DNA from: Polaromonas sp. CG_9.7
Lineage (GTDB): Bacteria; Pseudomonadota; Gammaproteobacteria; Burkholderiales; Burkholderiaceae_C
Assembly: GCF_015752205.1 (NCBI RefSeq)
Contig: NZ_JADOVG010000002.1
Location: 310,001-374,000, forward strand
Direction of reading: 5' to 3'
DNA: 64,000 nt
Shown here: positions 1-9,037 of the stretch, in pieces
Position numbering within the stretch: position 1 is the first letter of the stretch
How the letters are laid out: each line of letters begins with the position of its first letter
Notes under the pieces: model-generated
What the model was told of the DNA's origin: nothing
The model's database searches: none
What the model saw: only the letters and a program-made list of their open reading frames with translations
Translations under genes and position numbers: made by a program

Positions 1-404
1 CAGTGATGGTGGGTCGCGCAGCGCAGGGCCGGCCATGGATTTTTCGTGAACTGACGCATTTCCTGGCGACCGGCAGCCACCTGGCGCCGCCGCTGGTTGC
101 CGACGTCAAGCGCCTGCTGCTCGACCATTTGCTCGACCATTACCAGCTCTACGGTGATTACTCGGGCGTGCGCACGGCGCGCAAGCACATCGGCTGGTAC
201 GTCAGAAGCCTGCCGGGCGGCGAGGCGTTTCGCGGCCGGATGAACGGGCTGGAAGACTGCCAGGCGCAACTGGACGCGGTGAACGAATTTTTTGATGGCC
301 TTGGCGCGGACATGGACCGCATTCCGGCGGCTTCCCATGGCCATGATTCCTCGTCAGATGAACAGATGAACAACGATAAAAACAAGGAAGAAGCTGCACT
401 ATGA
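1..404 (+). CDS. dusB: tRNA-dihydrouridine synthase B, C-terminal part
   Basis: This gene enters the window already open, so its N-terminal FMN-binding barrel lies upstream and only about 134 residues are seen. The visible start has the DusB hallmark GRAAQGRPWIFRE, part of the phosphate/FMN-binding end of the barrel. The rest is the helical tRNA-recognition domain (HLLDHYQLYG, then RTARKHIGWY). The enzyme reduces uridine to dihydrouridine in the tRNA D-loop. Its stop overlaps the fis start by four bases (ATGA), the classic translationally coupled dusB-fis operon. Family assignment is confident from these motifs and the neighbour. Confidence 0.93.
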   Translation, partial: VMVGRAAQGRPWIFRELTHFLATGSHLAPPLVADVKRLLLDHLLDHYQLYGDYSGVRTARKHIGWYVRSLPGGEAFRGRMNGLEDCQAQLDAVNEFFDGLGADMDRIPAASHGHDSSSDEQMNNDKNKEEAAL

Positions 405-637
405 GCAAAATAAATCTGGAGGAATGTGTGCGCACCAGTCTGGAAGGCTATTTCACTGACCTCGGCGGCACGGCGCCCGACCGCATGTACGACATGATGG
501 TCCGGGTGGTTGAAAAGCCGCTGCTGGAAGTGGTCATGCAGCATGCCGAGCAAAACCAGTCGCGCGCCGCCGAATGGCTGGGGCTGAACCGCAACACGCT
601 GCGCAAGAAGCTGGTCGAGCACAAGCTCATCAAGTAA
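401..637 (+). CDS. fis: Fis-family nucleoid-associated DNA-binding protein
   Basis: This is a 78-residue protein, matching the short betaproteobacterial Fis. The C-terminal helix-turn-helix is clear ([21 protein letters not shown], about residues 52-72). The N-terminal half would form the dimerising helices. Fis bends DNA and modulates rRNA and other growth-phase promoters. It begins inside the dusB stop (ATGA overlap), so it is translated from the dusB message. A good intrinsic terminator follows at 665-686. Confidence 0.94.
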   Translation: MSKINLEECVRTSLEGYFTDLGGTAPDRMYDMMVRVVEKPLLEVVMQHAEQNQSRAAEWLGLNRNTLRKKLVEHKLIK

Positions 638-664
638 GCCAGCGGCGCCATTCCATTTTTTTAG

Positions 665-686
665 GTGCGGGTTTTTCCGCACTTTT
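665..686 (+). terminator. Intrinsic terminator of the dusB-fis operon
   Basis: A perfect 6-bp stem, GTGCGG at 665-670 and CCGCAC at 677-682, has a six-base loop and is followed directly by TTTT. It lies 27 bases after the fis stop and ends 21 bases before purH. It should separate dusB-fis from purH. Confidence 0.75.
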
Positions 687-707
687 GCATTTTCAACAAA
701 GAAGCCC

Positions 708-2306
708 ATGAACGTCCTGATTTCTGTTTCCGACAAAACCGGCATCCTTGAATTTGCCCAGGCGCTGCACGCGCTGGGCATCAAGCTGCTCTCGACCGGC
801 GGCACCGCCAAGCTGCTGGCCGATGCGGGCTTGAGCGTGACCGAGGTGGCCGACCACACCGGTTTTCCGGAAATGCTCGATGGCCGCGTCAAGACGCTGC
901 ACCCGAAAGTTCACGGCGGCCTGCTGGCCCGGCGCGACCTGCCCGAGCACATGGCAGCGCTGCAAACGCACGGCATTGACACCATTGATTTGCTGGTGGT
1001 CAACCTCTACCCGTTTGAAGCCACTGTGGCCAAGCCCGGTTGCACGCTGGAGGACGCCATCGAAAACATCGACATTGGCGGCCCGGCGATGGTGCGCTCG
1101 GCGGCCAAGAACTGGAAAGATGTGGGCGTGCTGACCGACGCCTCGCAATACGCCGGCGTGCTGGCCGAACTGCAGGCCGATGGCAAGCTGCTGGATGCCA
1201 CCAAGTTTGCCCTGTCGGTCGCCGCGTTCAACCGCATCAGCCAGTACGACGGCGCGATCAGCGACTACCTGACGTCGGTCACATTTATCGCCGCCAAGCT
1301 GTCGCCGGCCTATGTGCCCGAGCGCTCGCTGTTCGCCGGCCAGTCGAACAGCCAGTTCACCAAGCTGCAGGACCTGCGCTACGGCGAAAACGCGCACCAG
1401 CAGGCCGCGCTGTACCGCGACCTGCATCCGGCGCCCGGCTCGCTGGTGACGGCCAAACAGTTGCAGGGCAAGGAACTGTCGTACAACAACATCGCCGACG
1501 CCGACGCCGCCTGGGAATGCGTCAAGAGCTTTGCCGAGTCAGCCTGCGTCATCGTCAAGCATGCCAACCCCTGCGGCGTGGCCGTCGGCGTGGATGCGCT
1601 GGAAGCCTACAGCAAAGCCTTCAAAACCGACCCGACTTCGGCGTTCGGTGGCATTATTGCCCTTAACCGCACACTAGACGGGCGTGCCGCGCTACAAATT
1701 TCGAAGCAGTTCGTTGAAGTACTGATGGCCCCTGGCTTCACGCCCGAGGCGCTGGAAGTGTTCAAGACCAAGGTCAACGTGCGGATCTTGCAGATCGACC
1801 TGCCGCCCGGCGGTGCGACCGCCTGGGAGCAGGGCCGCAACCTGATCGACATCAAGCGCGTCGGCTCGGGCCTCCTGATGCAAACCGCCGACAACCACGA
1901 GCTGGCGCTGTCCGACCTGAAGGTCGTCAGCAAGCTGCAGCCCACGCCTGAGCAGTTGCAGGATTTGCTGTTCGCCTGGACCGTCGCCAAGTACGTCAAG
2001 TCCAACGCCATCGTGTTCTGCGCCGGCGGCATGACGATGGGTGTCGGTGCCGGCCAGATGAGCCGCCTGGATTCAGCCCGCATTGCCAGCATCAAGGCAG
2101 AGCATGCCTGCCTGTCGCTCAAGGGCACGGCGGTGGCCAGCGACGCTTTTTTCCCGTTCCGCGATGGACTCGATGTGGTGGTCGATGCAGGCGCGACATG
2201 CGTGATCCAGCCCGGTGGCTCGATGCGTGACCAGGAAGTGATTGATGCCGCCGACGAGCGCGGCGTGGTCATGGTGCTGAGCGGCGTGCGTCATTTCAGG
2301 CATTGA
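708..2306 (+). CDS. purH: Bifunctional AICAR formyltransferase / IMP cyclohydrolase
   Basis: PurH catalyses the last two steps of de novo purine synthesis: formylation of AICAR with 10-formyl-THF, then ring closure to IMP. The 532-residue length matches the family. The N-terminal MGS-like cyclohydrolase domain shows STGGTAKLL and [12 protein letters not shown]. The formyltransferase part carries [21 protein letters not shown] and [10 protein letters not shown], with the family C-terminus around FPFRDGLD. The chosen ATG has a weak purine-rich upstream site (AAAGAAG) and follows the fis terminator. A cytochrome gene begins five bases after its stop. Confidence 0.97.
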   Translation: MNVLISVSDKTGILEFAQALHALGIKLLSTGGTAKLLADAGLSVTEVADHTGFPEMLDGRVKTLHPKVHGGLLARRDLPEHMAALQTHGIDTIDLLVVNLYPFEATVAKPGCTLEDAIENIDIGGPAMVRSAAKNWKDVGVLTDASQYAGVLAELQADGKLLDATKFALSVAAFNRISQYDGAISDYLTSVTFIAAKLSPAYVPERSLFAGQSNSQFTKLQDLRYGENAHQQAALYRDLHPAPGSLVTAKQLQGKELSYNNIADADAAWECVKSFAESACVIVKHANPCGVAVGVDALEAYSKAFKTDPTSAFGGIIALNRTLDGRAALQISKQFVEVLMAPGFTPEALEVFKTKVNVRILQIDLPPGGATAWEQGRNLIDIKRVGSGLLMQTADNHELALSDLKVVSKLQPTPEQLQDLLFAWTVAKYVKSNAIVFCAGGMTMGVGAGQMSRLDSARIASIKAEHACLSLKGTAVASDAFFPFRDGLDVVVDAGATCVIQPGGSMRDQEVIDAADERGVVMVLSGVRHFRH

Positions 2307-2310
2307 GCGT

Positions 2311-2709
2311 ATGCAACCCGTTTTGCGCTTTGCGGGACGGTTCGGGCGGCCATGCCCCCCAGGGCTGTTGTGTCTGCGTTTGACGGCAGTTGCCTTGTTG
2401 CTGGGCAACAGCCTGACGGTTGTGGCGCAAACTTCTGCACAGCCTTTAACGCCGCCGCAGGCGCTGGCCAGCGACTACGGGTGCATGACTTGTCATGGCC
2501 TGGTGCGCAAACAGGTCGGGCCTGGGTTTGCGCAAATTTCCGCGCGTTATCAGGGCGATGCGCAGGCAGCAACCCGGCTGGCTGCCAAAATTCGCAATGG
2601 CAGTGTCGGCACCTGGGGACGCGTCGTCATGCCGCGCCAAACACGGGTGAGCGAAGCCGACGCTGTGGCACTGGCGGGTTGGGTGTTGTCGCAGCCGTCT
2701 CTGCCATAG
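2311..2709 (+). CDS. Small periplasmic c-type cytochrome (class I)
   Basis: This is a 132-residue precursor with an N-terminal hydrophobic export segment (about residues 20-40, ending near VVAQ). One haem-attachment motif CMTCH lies at residues 58-62. The likely distal axial ligand is Met107 in VVMP. The mature part of roughly 90 residues fits a cytochrome c551/c552-like electron shuttle. It starts four bases after purH, so it may be co-transcribed although the functions are unrelated. It converges with hemL with only 22 bases between them. The redox partner cannot be told from sequence. Confidence 0.85.
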   Translation: MQPVLRFAGRFGRPCPPGLLCLRLTAVALLLGNSLTVVAQTSAQPLTPPQALASDYGCMTCHGLVRKQVGPGFAQISARYQGDAQAATRLAAKIRNGSVGTWGRVVMPRQTRVSEADAVALAGWVLSQPSLP

Positions 2710-2731
2710 GCAGCCTGGCTGGCTTGGTTGA

Positions 2732-4069
2732 TTAGACTGCGGATGCCTTAAAGAAGTTGCTGGCTGCTGCGACGGTGGCTTCGATGTCCTCGGCCGTGTG
2801 TGCGGCGCTGACAAATCCGGCTTCGAAGAGTGCTGGCGCGAAGTACACCCCGCTGTCCAGCATGGCGTGAAAAAAGCGGTTGAAAGCCAGGCCGTCGGTC
2901 TTCATGACCTGCGGATAGTTTTGCGGCAGTGTGCCCAGCAGGAAAAAACCGAACATGCCGCCTTCGCTGTCGCCACAAAAAGGCACGCCGGCCTGGTGTG
3001 CTGCATCCGTCAGGCCGGTCACCAGGCTGCGCGTGCGCACCCCCAGTGCGTCGTAAAAACCCGGTTTCTGGATTTCGCGCAGCGTGGCCAGGCCGCAGGC
3101 TGTGGCAATCGGGTTGCCCGACAGCGTGCCGGCCTGGTAGACGCCGCCCAGAGGCGCCAAATGCGCCATCACCGCGCGCTTTCCGCCAAAGGCTGCCATT
3201 GGCATACCGCCACCAATCACCTTGCCCAGCGCAGTCAGATCCGGCTGGAAGCCGGGAATGCTTTGCGCATAAACGCTTTGTGCGCCGCCCAACGCAACGC
3301 GGAAACCGGTCATTACCTCATCGAAAACCAGCAGCGCATCGTATTGTGTGCAGAGTTCGCGGCAACGTTTGATGAAGGCCACGCTGGCGCGCACAAAGTT
3401 CATGTTGCCAGCAATCGGCTCGATCATCAGGCAGGCAATCTCCCGGCCATGCAGTGAAAAAGCCTCTTCGAGCTGGGCGATGTGGTTGTATTCCAGCACC
3501 AAGGTGTCCTTGACCACCTCGGCCGGAACACCCGCGCTGGTCGGGCTGCCAAAGGTTGCCAGTCCCGACCCGGCCTTGACCAGCAACGCGTCGGAGTGGC
3601 CGTGGTAGCAACCCTCGAACTTGACGATCTTGTTGCGACCGGTGGCACCACGCGCCAGCCGGATCACGCTCATTGTTGCCTCAGTGCCGGAGCTGACCAA
3701 TCGCACCATTTCGATGGACGGCACCAGCTTGACGATTTCCTCGGCCATCTCGACTTCGCGTTCGGTCGGCGCGCCATACGAAAAACCGTCCAGCACGGCT
3801 TTTTGCACGGCTTCCAGCACGGCGGGATGGCCATGGCCCAAAATCATTGGCCCCCAAGAGCCAATGTAGTCAATGTAACGCTGCCCGTCGGCGTCCCAGA
3901 AGTGGGCGCCCTTCGCCCGCTGCACGAAACGCGGTGTGCCGCCCACAGCCTTGAATGCCCGTACTGGCGAGTTGACACCGCCCGGAATCAGTTTCTGGGC
4001 GCGCTCGAACAGTGCTGCACTGCGGAATGTTGTTCTGGGCATGGCGGGCTTAGTGTTTGGTTGATCCAT
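2732..4069 (-). CDS. hemL: Glutamate-1-semialdehyde 2,1-aminomutase
   Basis: HemL converts glutamate-1-semialdehyde to 5-aminolevulinate, the second step of the C5 tetrapyrrole pathway. HemA, which makes the substrate, is encoded at 47.7-49.0 kb. The protein has 445 residues and is a class III PLP aminotransferase. Visible motifs are [13 protein letters not shown] near the N-terminus, the substrate and PLP pocket ([14 protein letters not shown]) and the PLP lysine in [10 protein letters not shown]. The TLSGNPIA segment follows. The listed ATG overlaps the upstream thiD-like gene by 20 bases. An in-frame ATG at 4042 (MPRTTF) would avoid the overlap and may be the true start. Neither has a convincing Shine-Dalgarno site. 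Confidence 0.96.
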   Translation of the reverse strand: MDQPNTKPAMPRTTFRSAALFERAQKLIPGGVNSPVRAFKAVGGTPRFVQRAKGAHFWDADGQRYIDYIGSWGPMILGHGHPAVLEAVQKAVLDGFSYGAPTEREVEMAEEIVKLVPSIEMVRLVSSGTEATMSVIRLARGATGRNKIVKFEGCYHGHSDALLVKAGSGLATFGSPTSAGVPAEVVKDTLVLEYNHIAQLEEAFSLHGREIACLMIEPIAGNMNFVRASVAFIKRCRELCTQYDALLVFDEVMTGFRVALGGAQSVYAQSIPGFQPDLTALGKVIGGGMPMAAFGGKRAVMAHLAPLGGVYQAGTLSGNPIATACGLATLREIQKPGFYDALGVRTRSLVTGLTDAAHQAGVPFCGDSEGGMFGFFLLGTLPQNYPQVMKTDGLAFNRFFHAMLDSGVYFAPALFEAGFVSAAHTAEDIEATVAAASNFFKASAV

Positions 4070-5018
4070 TGGGAGGGAATTCTAGAAGTGGATTGGAAGT
4101 CAGGCCGGCATCGTCAGTGCCAGCGGCATCGGCTGTTTCGTCGTCTGGATCTTCCTCGGACTCGGCCTGCGCCCAGAACAACCGGTCCGGAATGATATGG
4201 CCCATGCCGGGGTGAAATCCGGCATCCAGGCTGTGGTCCAGGTAAGTCAGTGCTTCGGACGTGGCGGCCTGAAGGTCGTGGCCGTTGGCCAGCAGAGCGC
4301 ACAGGGCCGCCGACAGCGTTTCGCCAGCCCCTTCAAAAACCGCCTCGAAGCGCTCGAACCTCTCGCTGTAGAGCACGGCTTGCGGCGTGGCGAGCACGTT
4401 GTCGATGAACTGGTCGGGCAAAGGAATGCCGGTTACCAACGTATACGGAACGCCCAGAGCGGCAGCCGCCTTGGCAATGTCGCGGGCTGTCGGATTGCGC
4501 TCGGTGGACCAGTCAGGCAGCAGCCAGCGCCAGAGCGTGCTGTGGTTCCCAATCAGCAGGGTAACTTGCGGCAGCATCAGTTCACGAAAGGCATCAAGGT
4601 AGCTGTCGATCTCACTTTCCTCCCACCAGGACAGGCTGGGCATGTAAGCCACCAGCGGTACTTCGGAGTAGTCGGAGGCAATTTCTGCAATTGTGCTGAT
4701 ATTCTCGGGACTGCCGACAAAACCGACCTTGATGGCCGCCACCGTCATGTCTTCCAGCACCGCACGTGCTTGCTCGGTGACTGACTCGTCGTCAAACGCC
4801 AAATGGTCGAAAATTTCTGCCGTGTCGCGCAGGTAAGTGCCCGTCACGACAGACAGCGGATGGGCGCCTGCCGAGGTGATGGCTGTAATGTCCGCCGTGA
4901 GGCCGCCTGCCCCGCTCGGGTCATTGGCATTGAACGTCATGACGCACGCTGGGGACGAATCGCTGTCCTCAATCTGGAGTTGCGGGTTTTCCAGTTCAGG
5001 TGTGTGGGGGTTTGCCAT
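4050..5018 (-). CDS. thiD: ThiD/PfkB-type hydroxymethylpyrimidine kinase-like protein
   Basis: This is a ribokinase-fold protein related to ThiD, which phosphorylates HMP and HMP-P in thiamine synthesis. The N-terminal [13 protein letters not shown] loop matches the ThiD substrate and nucleotide site. The C-terminal anion-hole motif reads [10 protein letters not shown]. ThiD normally has Cys at that position (GTGCT) and sugar kinases have Asp (GAGDT), so Glu here is odd. An acidic tail of about 40 residues ([15 protein letters not shown]) is not part of the kinase fold. I chose the ATG at 5018 (MANPHTP); an upstream in-frame start at 5042 adds eight residues. It lies upstream of hemL on the same strand and divergent from rubredoxin. 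The true substrate is uncertain. Confidence 0.75.
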   Translation of the reverse strand: MANPHTPELENPQLQIEDSDSSPACVMTFNANDPSGAGGLTADITAITSAGAHPLSVVTGTYLRDTAEIFDHLAFDDESVTEQARAVLEDMTVAAIKVGFVGSPENISTIAEIASDYSEVPLVAYMPSLSWWEESEIDSYLDAFRELMLPQVTLLIGNHSTLWRWLLPDWSTERNPTARDIAKAAAALGVPYTLVTGIPLPDQFIDNVLATPQAVLYSERFERFEAVFEGAGETLSAALCALLANGHDLQAATSEALTYLDHSLDAGFHPGMGHIIPDRLFWAQAESEEDPDDETADAAGTDDAGLTSNPLLEFPPNGSTKH

Positions 5019-5100
5019 AGGCTTTGATTTTGCCTTCTGCACAAATTAGTAACGCCGTCTAGATACAATTGTTGCATTCTATTTGAAGGCAATTTAAGCT

Positions 5101-5274
5101 GTGACTCAATCAATGACCTGGATGTGTTTGATTTGTGGATGGATTTACGACGAGGCGCTGGGCGCGCCCGAGCATGGCGTTGCCGCAGGCACGCCATGGA
5201 GCCAGGTTCCCATGAACTGGACCTGTCCTGAATGCGGGGCACGCAAGGAAGATTTTGAAATGGTCCAGATTTAG
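5101..5274 (+). CDS. Rubredoxin
   Basis: A 57-residue protein carries the two rubredoxin knuckles, CLICGWIYD near the start and CPECGARK near the end. Together they give the four cysteines that bind one iron. The length and the conserved Trp and Tyr around the first pair fit the 52-57-residue rubredoxins. I chose GTG at 5101 because GAAGG sits about 11 bases upstream. The ATG at 5113 gives a more typical 53-residue protein but lacks a ribosome site. It is a soluble one-electron carrier whose partner is not evident. It is followed in the same direction by the pilus chemosensory cluster. Confidence 0.9.
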   Translation: MTQSMTWMCLICGWIYDEALGAPEHGVAAGTPWSQVPMNWTCPECGARKEDFEMVQI

Positions 5275-5351
5275 GTTCAGGTGCCTGCTTGCTGAAAATA
5301 TGACCACGGTGAATCAAACTGCTTCGGCGGCTTTATAACAGGAGTAGCACA

Positions 5352-5750
5352 GTGAGCATTTCTAGTTCCGGACTCAAGGTATTGGTCATCGACGACAGCA
5401 ATACGATCAGGCGCAGTGCCGAAATCTTTTTGAAGCAGGGCGGCCATGAGGTGTTGCTTTCGGAAGATGGCTTTGACGCCTTGTCCAAGATCAACGACTT
5501 CCAGCCCGACCTCATTTTTTGCGACATTCTCATGCCGCGCCTGGATGGCTACCAAACCTGCGCAATTATCAAGCGCAATGCCAAATTTTCGAGCGTCCCC
5601 ATCGTGATGCTGTCTTCCAAGGATGGCGTATTTGACAAGGCGCGTGGACGCATGGCGGGCTCGCAGGATTACCTGACCAAGCCCTTCACCAAAGACCAGC
5701 TGTTGCAAACCGTCCAGTCTTTGAGTTCTTCAAAACAAAGGCAAATCTAA
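5352..5750 (+). CDS. pilG: Type IV pilus response regulator PilG
   Basis: This is a single-domain CheY-like receiver of 132 residues. The acidic pair is Asp14/Asp15, the phospho-acceptor Asp58 (FCDILMP) and the conserved Lys110 (LTKPF). A GTG start is used, with AGGAG about seven bases upstream. In the Pil-Chp system PilG receives phosphate from the ChpA kinase and promotes pilus extension and cAMP signalling. It is the first gene of a tight same-strand cluster, overlapping pilH by one base. Assignment rests on gene order as well as fold. Confidence 0.9.
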   Translation: MSISSSGLKVLVIDDSNTIRRSAEIFLKQGGHEVLLSEDGFDALSKINDFQPDLIFCDILMPRLDGYQTCAIIKRNAKFSSVPIVMLSSKDGVFDKARGRMAGSQDYLTKPFTKDQLLQTVQSLSSSKQRQI

Positions 5751-6115
5751 TGTCAATCAATAAAGTGCTGGTGGTGGACGACTCGAAAACCGAACTGATG
5801 TTTTTGACCGATTTGCTGGTGAAAAATGGCTTTACCGTCAGGACGGCGGAAAATGCAGAAGACGCTTTTCGGCGACTTGCCGAGGAAAAGCCGGAATTGA
5901 TTCTTATGGATGTAGTCATGCCGGGACAAAACGGTTTTCAGCTGACCCGAGCCATTGCGCGTGACCCCTTGTATGCGGACATTCCCATTATGCTTTGCAC
6001 TAGCAAAAACCAGGAAACCGATCGGGTCTGGGGCTTGCGTCAAGGTGCGCGTGACTACATCACCAAGCCGGTCAATGCACGCGAACTTCTGGCCAAAATC
6101 AAGTCTCTCGGCTGA
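5750..6115 (+). CDS. pilH: Type IV pilus response regulator PilH
   Basis: This is the second stand-alone receiver domain, 121 residues, with Asp10/Asp11, phospho-acceptor Asp54 (LILMDVVMPG) and Lys106 (ITKPV). Its ATG overlaps the pilG stop (TAATG), which implies coupled translation. PilH in the Pil-Chp pathway acts opposite to PilG, as a retraction-linked or phosphate-sink regulator. The pilG-pilH order is that of known clusters. No output domain is present. Confidence 0.9.
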   Translation: MSINKVLVVDDSKTELMFLTDLLVKNGFTVRTAENAEDAFRRLAEEKPELILMDVVMPGQNGFQLTRAIARDPLYADIPIMLCTSKNQETDRVWGLRQGARDYITKPVNARELLAKIKSLG

Positions 6116-6136
6116 ACCTTGGCATAAGTCCACACC

Positions 6137-6667
6137 ATGGCAAACAGACAAGCTCTCAAGGAGTTGCAAGCGCGTTTGGCAGAGCGATTGCAGCTTGCCA
6201 AAACTCAGGGTATCGCACCCTCCTGGCTGGCCGTCGAGGCCGCTGAAAAAAAATACCTTTTCCCGCTGGATCAGTCAGGAGAAATCTTTCCCTGGTCCGG
6301 AGTCCAGCCGGTTTCGTATACGCAGCCCTGGTTTTTGGGTGTGGCCGGTTTGCGCGGCGGTCTTTACGGTGTGGTGGATCTGGCAGGTTTTGTCGATGGC
6401 CCGGGATCGGGTAAACGAAGCGAACTTGCGCGCACCGAGTCACGTCTTGTTTCGCTCAACAGTGCCCTTGACGTCAATTGCGTCTTGCTGGTCAACAAAC
6501 TGGCAGGCTTGCGCAAACAGGAAGACTTTATCGATTATTCGGCGCCAAAGCCCGATGCCGGAGTTTTTTTTGGAAACCAGTACCTCGACCGCAATGGCGC
6601 GAACTGGCAGGAAATCAACTTGCAACAGCTCGCCCAGCAAATTGATTTCTTGACAATTGCCGCTTAG
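6137..6667 (+). CDS. pilI: CheW-like adaptor PilI
   Basis: A 176-residue CheW-fold protein sits between pilH and pilJ. The region FPWSGVQPVSYTQPWFLGVAGLRGGLYGVVDL is the typical CheW segment, with hydrophobic strands around a conserved GLRG turn. The protein should bridge the PilJ receptor and the ChpA kinase on the cytoplasmic side. It ends just before pilJ. Confidence 0.85.
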   Translation: MANRQALKELQARLAERLQLAKTQGIAPSWLAVEAAEKKYLFPLDQSGEIFPWSGVQPVSYTQPWFLGVAGLRGGLYGVVDLAGFVDGPGSGKRSELARTESRLVSLNSALDVNCVLLVNKLAGLRKQEDFIDYSAPKPDAGVFFGNQYLDRNGANWQEINLQQLAQQIDFLTIAA

Positions 6668-6711
6668 TGCACCTTGGCATCCGCTTCACCCGTTTTTTTG
6701 AAGGCTTTTTT

Positions 6712-8982
6712 ATGTCTGTTCTCGAATATATCCAGAAGCTGTTTAAAACCAAGCCAGACCAACCTGACGGCAGTGCAAGCACTTTAAGCATGACGGATGA
6801 GTCTGTTCCAGGTAGCACGAGGGCATTCGGACAAGCTGGCGCAGGCCATGCGCATGAGAGTATTTTTTCACCCAGTGTCATGTCCATGGAGGAGGACAGC
6901 GCACTGATGAGCACTGAACTTCTTAGCCTTCCCGTGCTGGGTGTGCGGCCAATTGGGGAGCACCAGAAGATACTGGTCGTGGCACTCGGGCTCTCTGTCG
7001 CCGTATTGGCTACGGTCACATTTTTGGCACTCAGCAAATCCGACCGAGTTGCACAGCAATTAGCGGCCACTGGACAGGCGCTCATGCAGTCGCAGCGACT
7101 CGCCAAATCGGCCTCGCAGGCACTGATTGGAAGCGCCACGGCCTTTCCAGATGTGCGTGAAAGCGCCGATGTTCTCAGCAAGACCGTGACCGGAATGAAG
7201 TTGGGTGATGACACTCTGCGTTTGTCAGCGGTGAGTAACGCATTGCAGCCCGAAGTGGCAAAGGTCGCGCCGCTGGTCGAGCGCGCCGGGCAAAATGCAA
7301 ACATCGTGATGGGCCAAAAAGACACGTTGCTTCAAGTGGGCAAGGCCCTGCGCGCCATTAACCGGCAGTCCTCCGATCTGCTCGAAATTGCTGAAACTGT
7401 TTCTTCCCTCAAGCTTCAGCAAAACGCCGCGCCGACAGAGATTTCAGCCTCCGGCCAACTGGTGATGCTGACCCAGCGGATTGGCAAGTCTGCCAATGAG
7501 TTCCTGACCATCGAAGGCGTCAATCCCGAGGCGGTATTTCTGCTCGGCAAAGACCTGAATTCCTTTAAGGAAATTGCCCAGGGCCTGCTTGATGGCAGCC
7601 CTGAATTGCGGCTGGGCGTATCAAGGGACGCACAGACGCGCGAACGCCTGGAAGCGCTGATCGCACTATACGAAAAAACACGGGTTCAGGCAGGTGCCAT
7701 TCTGGGCAATCTCCAAGGTTTGGTGTCAGCCCGTCAAGCGCAAGTTTCCATCATTGCCGACAGCGAACCCTTGCGCCGTGATCTTGAGGATTTGCAGGAA
7801 AAGCTATCTTCTCAGACAGGTCTGGGCATCGGGGCGCTGGCGACTCTGGTTGCTGCCGCTTTTGTTTCCCTGCTGTGCGCAGCGGGTCTTGCTCGCTTGC
7901 AGGTGATTGACAGCCAGAAGCGCCAGGCTGTGGCCGAAGGCCAGCGGCAGGATGCCAAGAGCCAGGAGCAGGATGCCAAGCGAGTCAACGATGCCAACCA
8001 AGCCGCTATTTTGCGCCTCATGAATGAATTGCAGAATGTGGCAGAAGGTGACCTGACCCAGGAAGCCACTGTGACCGAAGACATCACCGGCGCCATTGCC
8101 GACTCGGTCAACTACACCGTGGAGGAGTTGCGTCAGTTGGTTGGCAATGTGCAGGATACGGCGACCAGGGTAGCGCAAACGACTGCGAAGGTGGAAAACA
8201 CTTCCACGGAACTGTTGGCCGCTTCTACCCAGCAGTTGCGCGAGATTCGTGAAACTGGACAGTCGGTACTTGACATGGCAACCCGGATCAACGAGGTGTC
8301 CATACAGGCTCAAGAATCATCATTGGTGGCTCGACAGTCGCTGACAGCTGCCGAGTCCGGTCTGGAGGCAGTGCAAAACGCCATTGGCGGCATGAATTCC
8401 ATCCGTGACCAGATCCAGGAAACCTCCAAGCGCATCAAGCGTTTGGGCGAATCGTCCCAGGAAATTGGTGAAATCACCGAACTGATTTCAGACATTACCG
8501 AGCAGACCAACGTGTTGGCGCTCAATGCAGCTATTCAGGCGGCTTCGGCGGGCGAGGCTGGCCGGGGCTTCTCGGTGGTGGCTGAGGAGGTTCAGCGTCT
8601 GGCCGAGCGGTCCGCCGATGCAACCCGGCAGATTTCGGCGCTGGTCAAGGCGATTCAAACTGATACTCAGGATGCGGTAGCCGCCATGGAGCGCTCGACT
8701 CAGGGTGTGGTTGAAGGCGCCAAGCTTTCCGATAACGCCGGTACGGCATTGACCGAGATTGACCAAGTATCGCGTCACTTGGCCGAACTGATCGAGCAGA
8801 TTTCCAATTCTGCCTCCAGGGAAGCGGCTTCGGCCAATGTAGTGGCCGATAACATCCAGCATATTTTCATCGTGACGGAGCAGACCGGGGAAGGTACCCG
8901 TTCTACAGCGCTGCAGGTGCGAGATCTTTCCCTCATGGCCGAAGAGCTTCGTCAGTCGGTGTCCCGATTCAAGATTGCGTGA
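6712..8982 (+). CDS. pilJ: Methyl-accepting chemotaxis protein PilJ
   Basis: This is a pilus chemoreceptor of 756 residues. An N-terminal cytoplasmic stretch is followed by a first membrane helix near residues 87-107 (ILVVALGLSVAVLATVTF) and a periplasmic helical sensor region. The second membrane helix is near residue 371 (GALATLVAAAFVSLLC). HAMP and a long signalling coil follow, with the hairpin tip ITEQTNVLALNAAIQAA and GRGFSVVAEEV near residues 590-620. I chose ATG 6712 because GAAGG lies 7 bases upstream. An in-frame start at 6667 adds 15 residues but overlaps the pilI stop without a ribosome site. Confidence 0.92.
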   Translation: MSVLEYIQKLFKTKPDQPDGSASTLSMTDESVPGSTRAFGQAGAGHAHESIFSPSVMSMEEDSALMSTELLSLPVLGVRPIGEHQKILVVALGLSVAVLATVTFLALSKSDRVAQQLAATGQALMQSQRLAKSASQALIGSATAFPDVRESADVLSKTVTGMKLGDDTLRLSAVSNALQPEVAKVAPLVERAGQNANIVMGQKDTLLQVGKALRAINRQSSDLLEIAETVSSLKLQQNAAPTEISASGQLVMLTQRIGKSANEFLTIEGVNPEAVFLLGKDLNSFKEIAQGLLDGSPELRLGVSRDAQTRERLEALIALYEKTRVQAGAILGNLQGLVSARQAQVSIIADSEPLRRDLEDLQEKLSSQTGLGIGALATLVAAAFVSLLCAAGLARLQVIDSQKRQAVAEGQRQDAKSQEQDAKRVNDANQAAILRLMNELQNVAEGDLTQEATVTEDITGAIADSVNYTVEELRQLVGNVQDTATRVAQTTAKVENTSTELLAASTQQLREIRETGQSVLDMATRINEVSIQAQESSLVARQSLTAAESGLEAVQNAIGGMNSIRDQIQETSKRIKRLGESSQEIGEITELISDITEQTNVLALNAAIQAASAGEAGRGFSVVAEEVQRLAERSADATRQISALVKAIQTDTQDAVAAMERSTQGVVEGAKLSDNAGTALTEIDQVSRHLAELIEQISNSASREAASANVVADNIQHIFIVTEQTGEGTRSTALQVRDLSLMAEELRQSVSRFKIA

Positions 8983-9037
8983 CGCCCTCGCCAAGCCTCT
9001 GACTGCAAACACCGATTCCTGAACCTGCCTGTTATTT

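Noticed and set aside
5019..5100. Thiamine riboswitch upstream of the thiD-like gene
   Set aside because: The region is only about 80 bases and shows none of the TPP-riboswitch core motifs.
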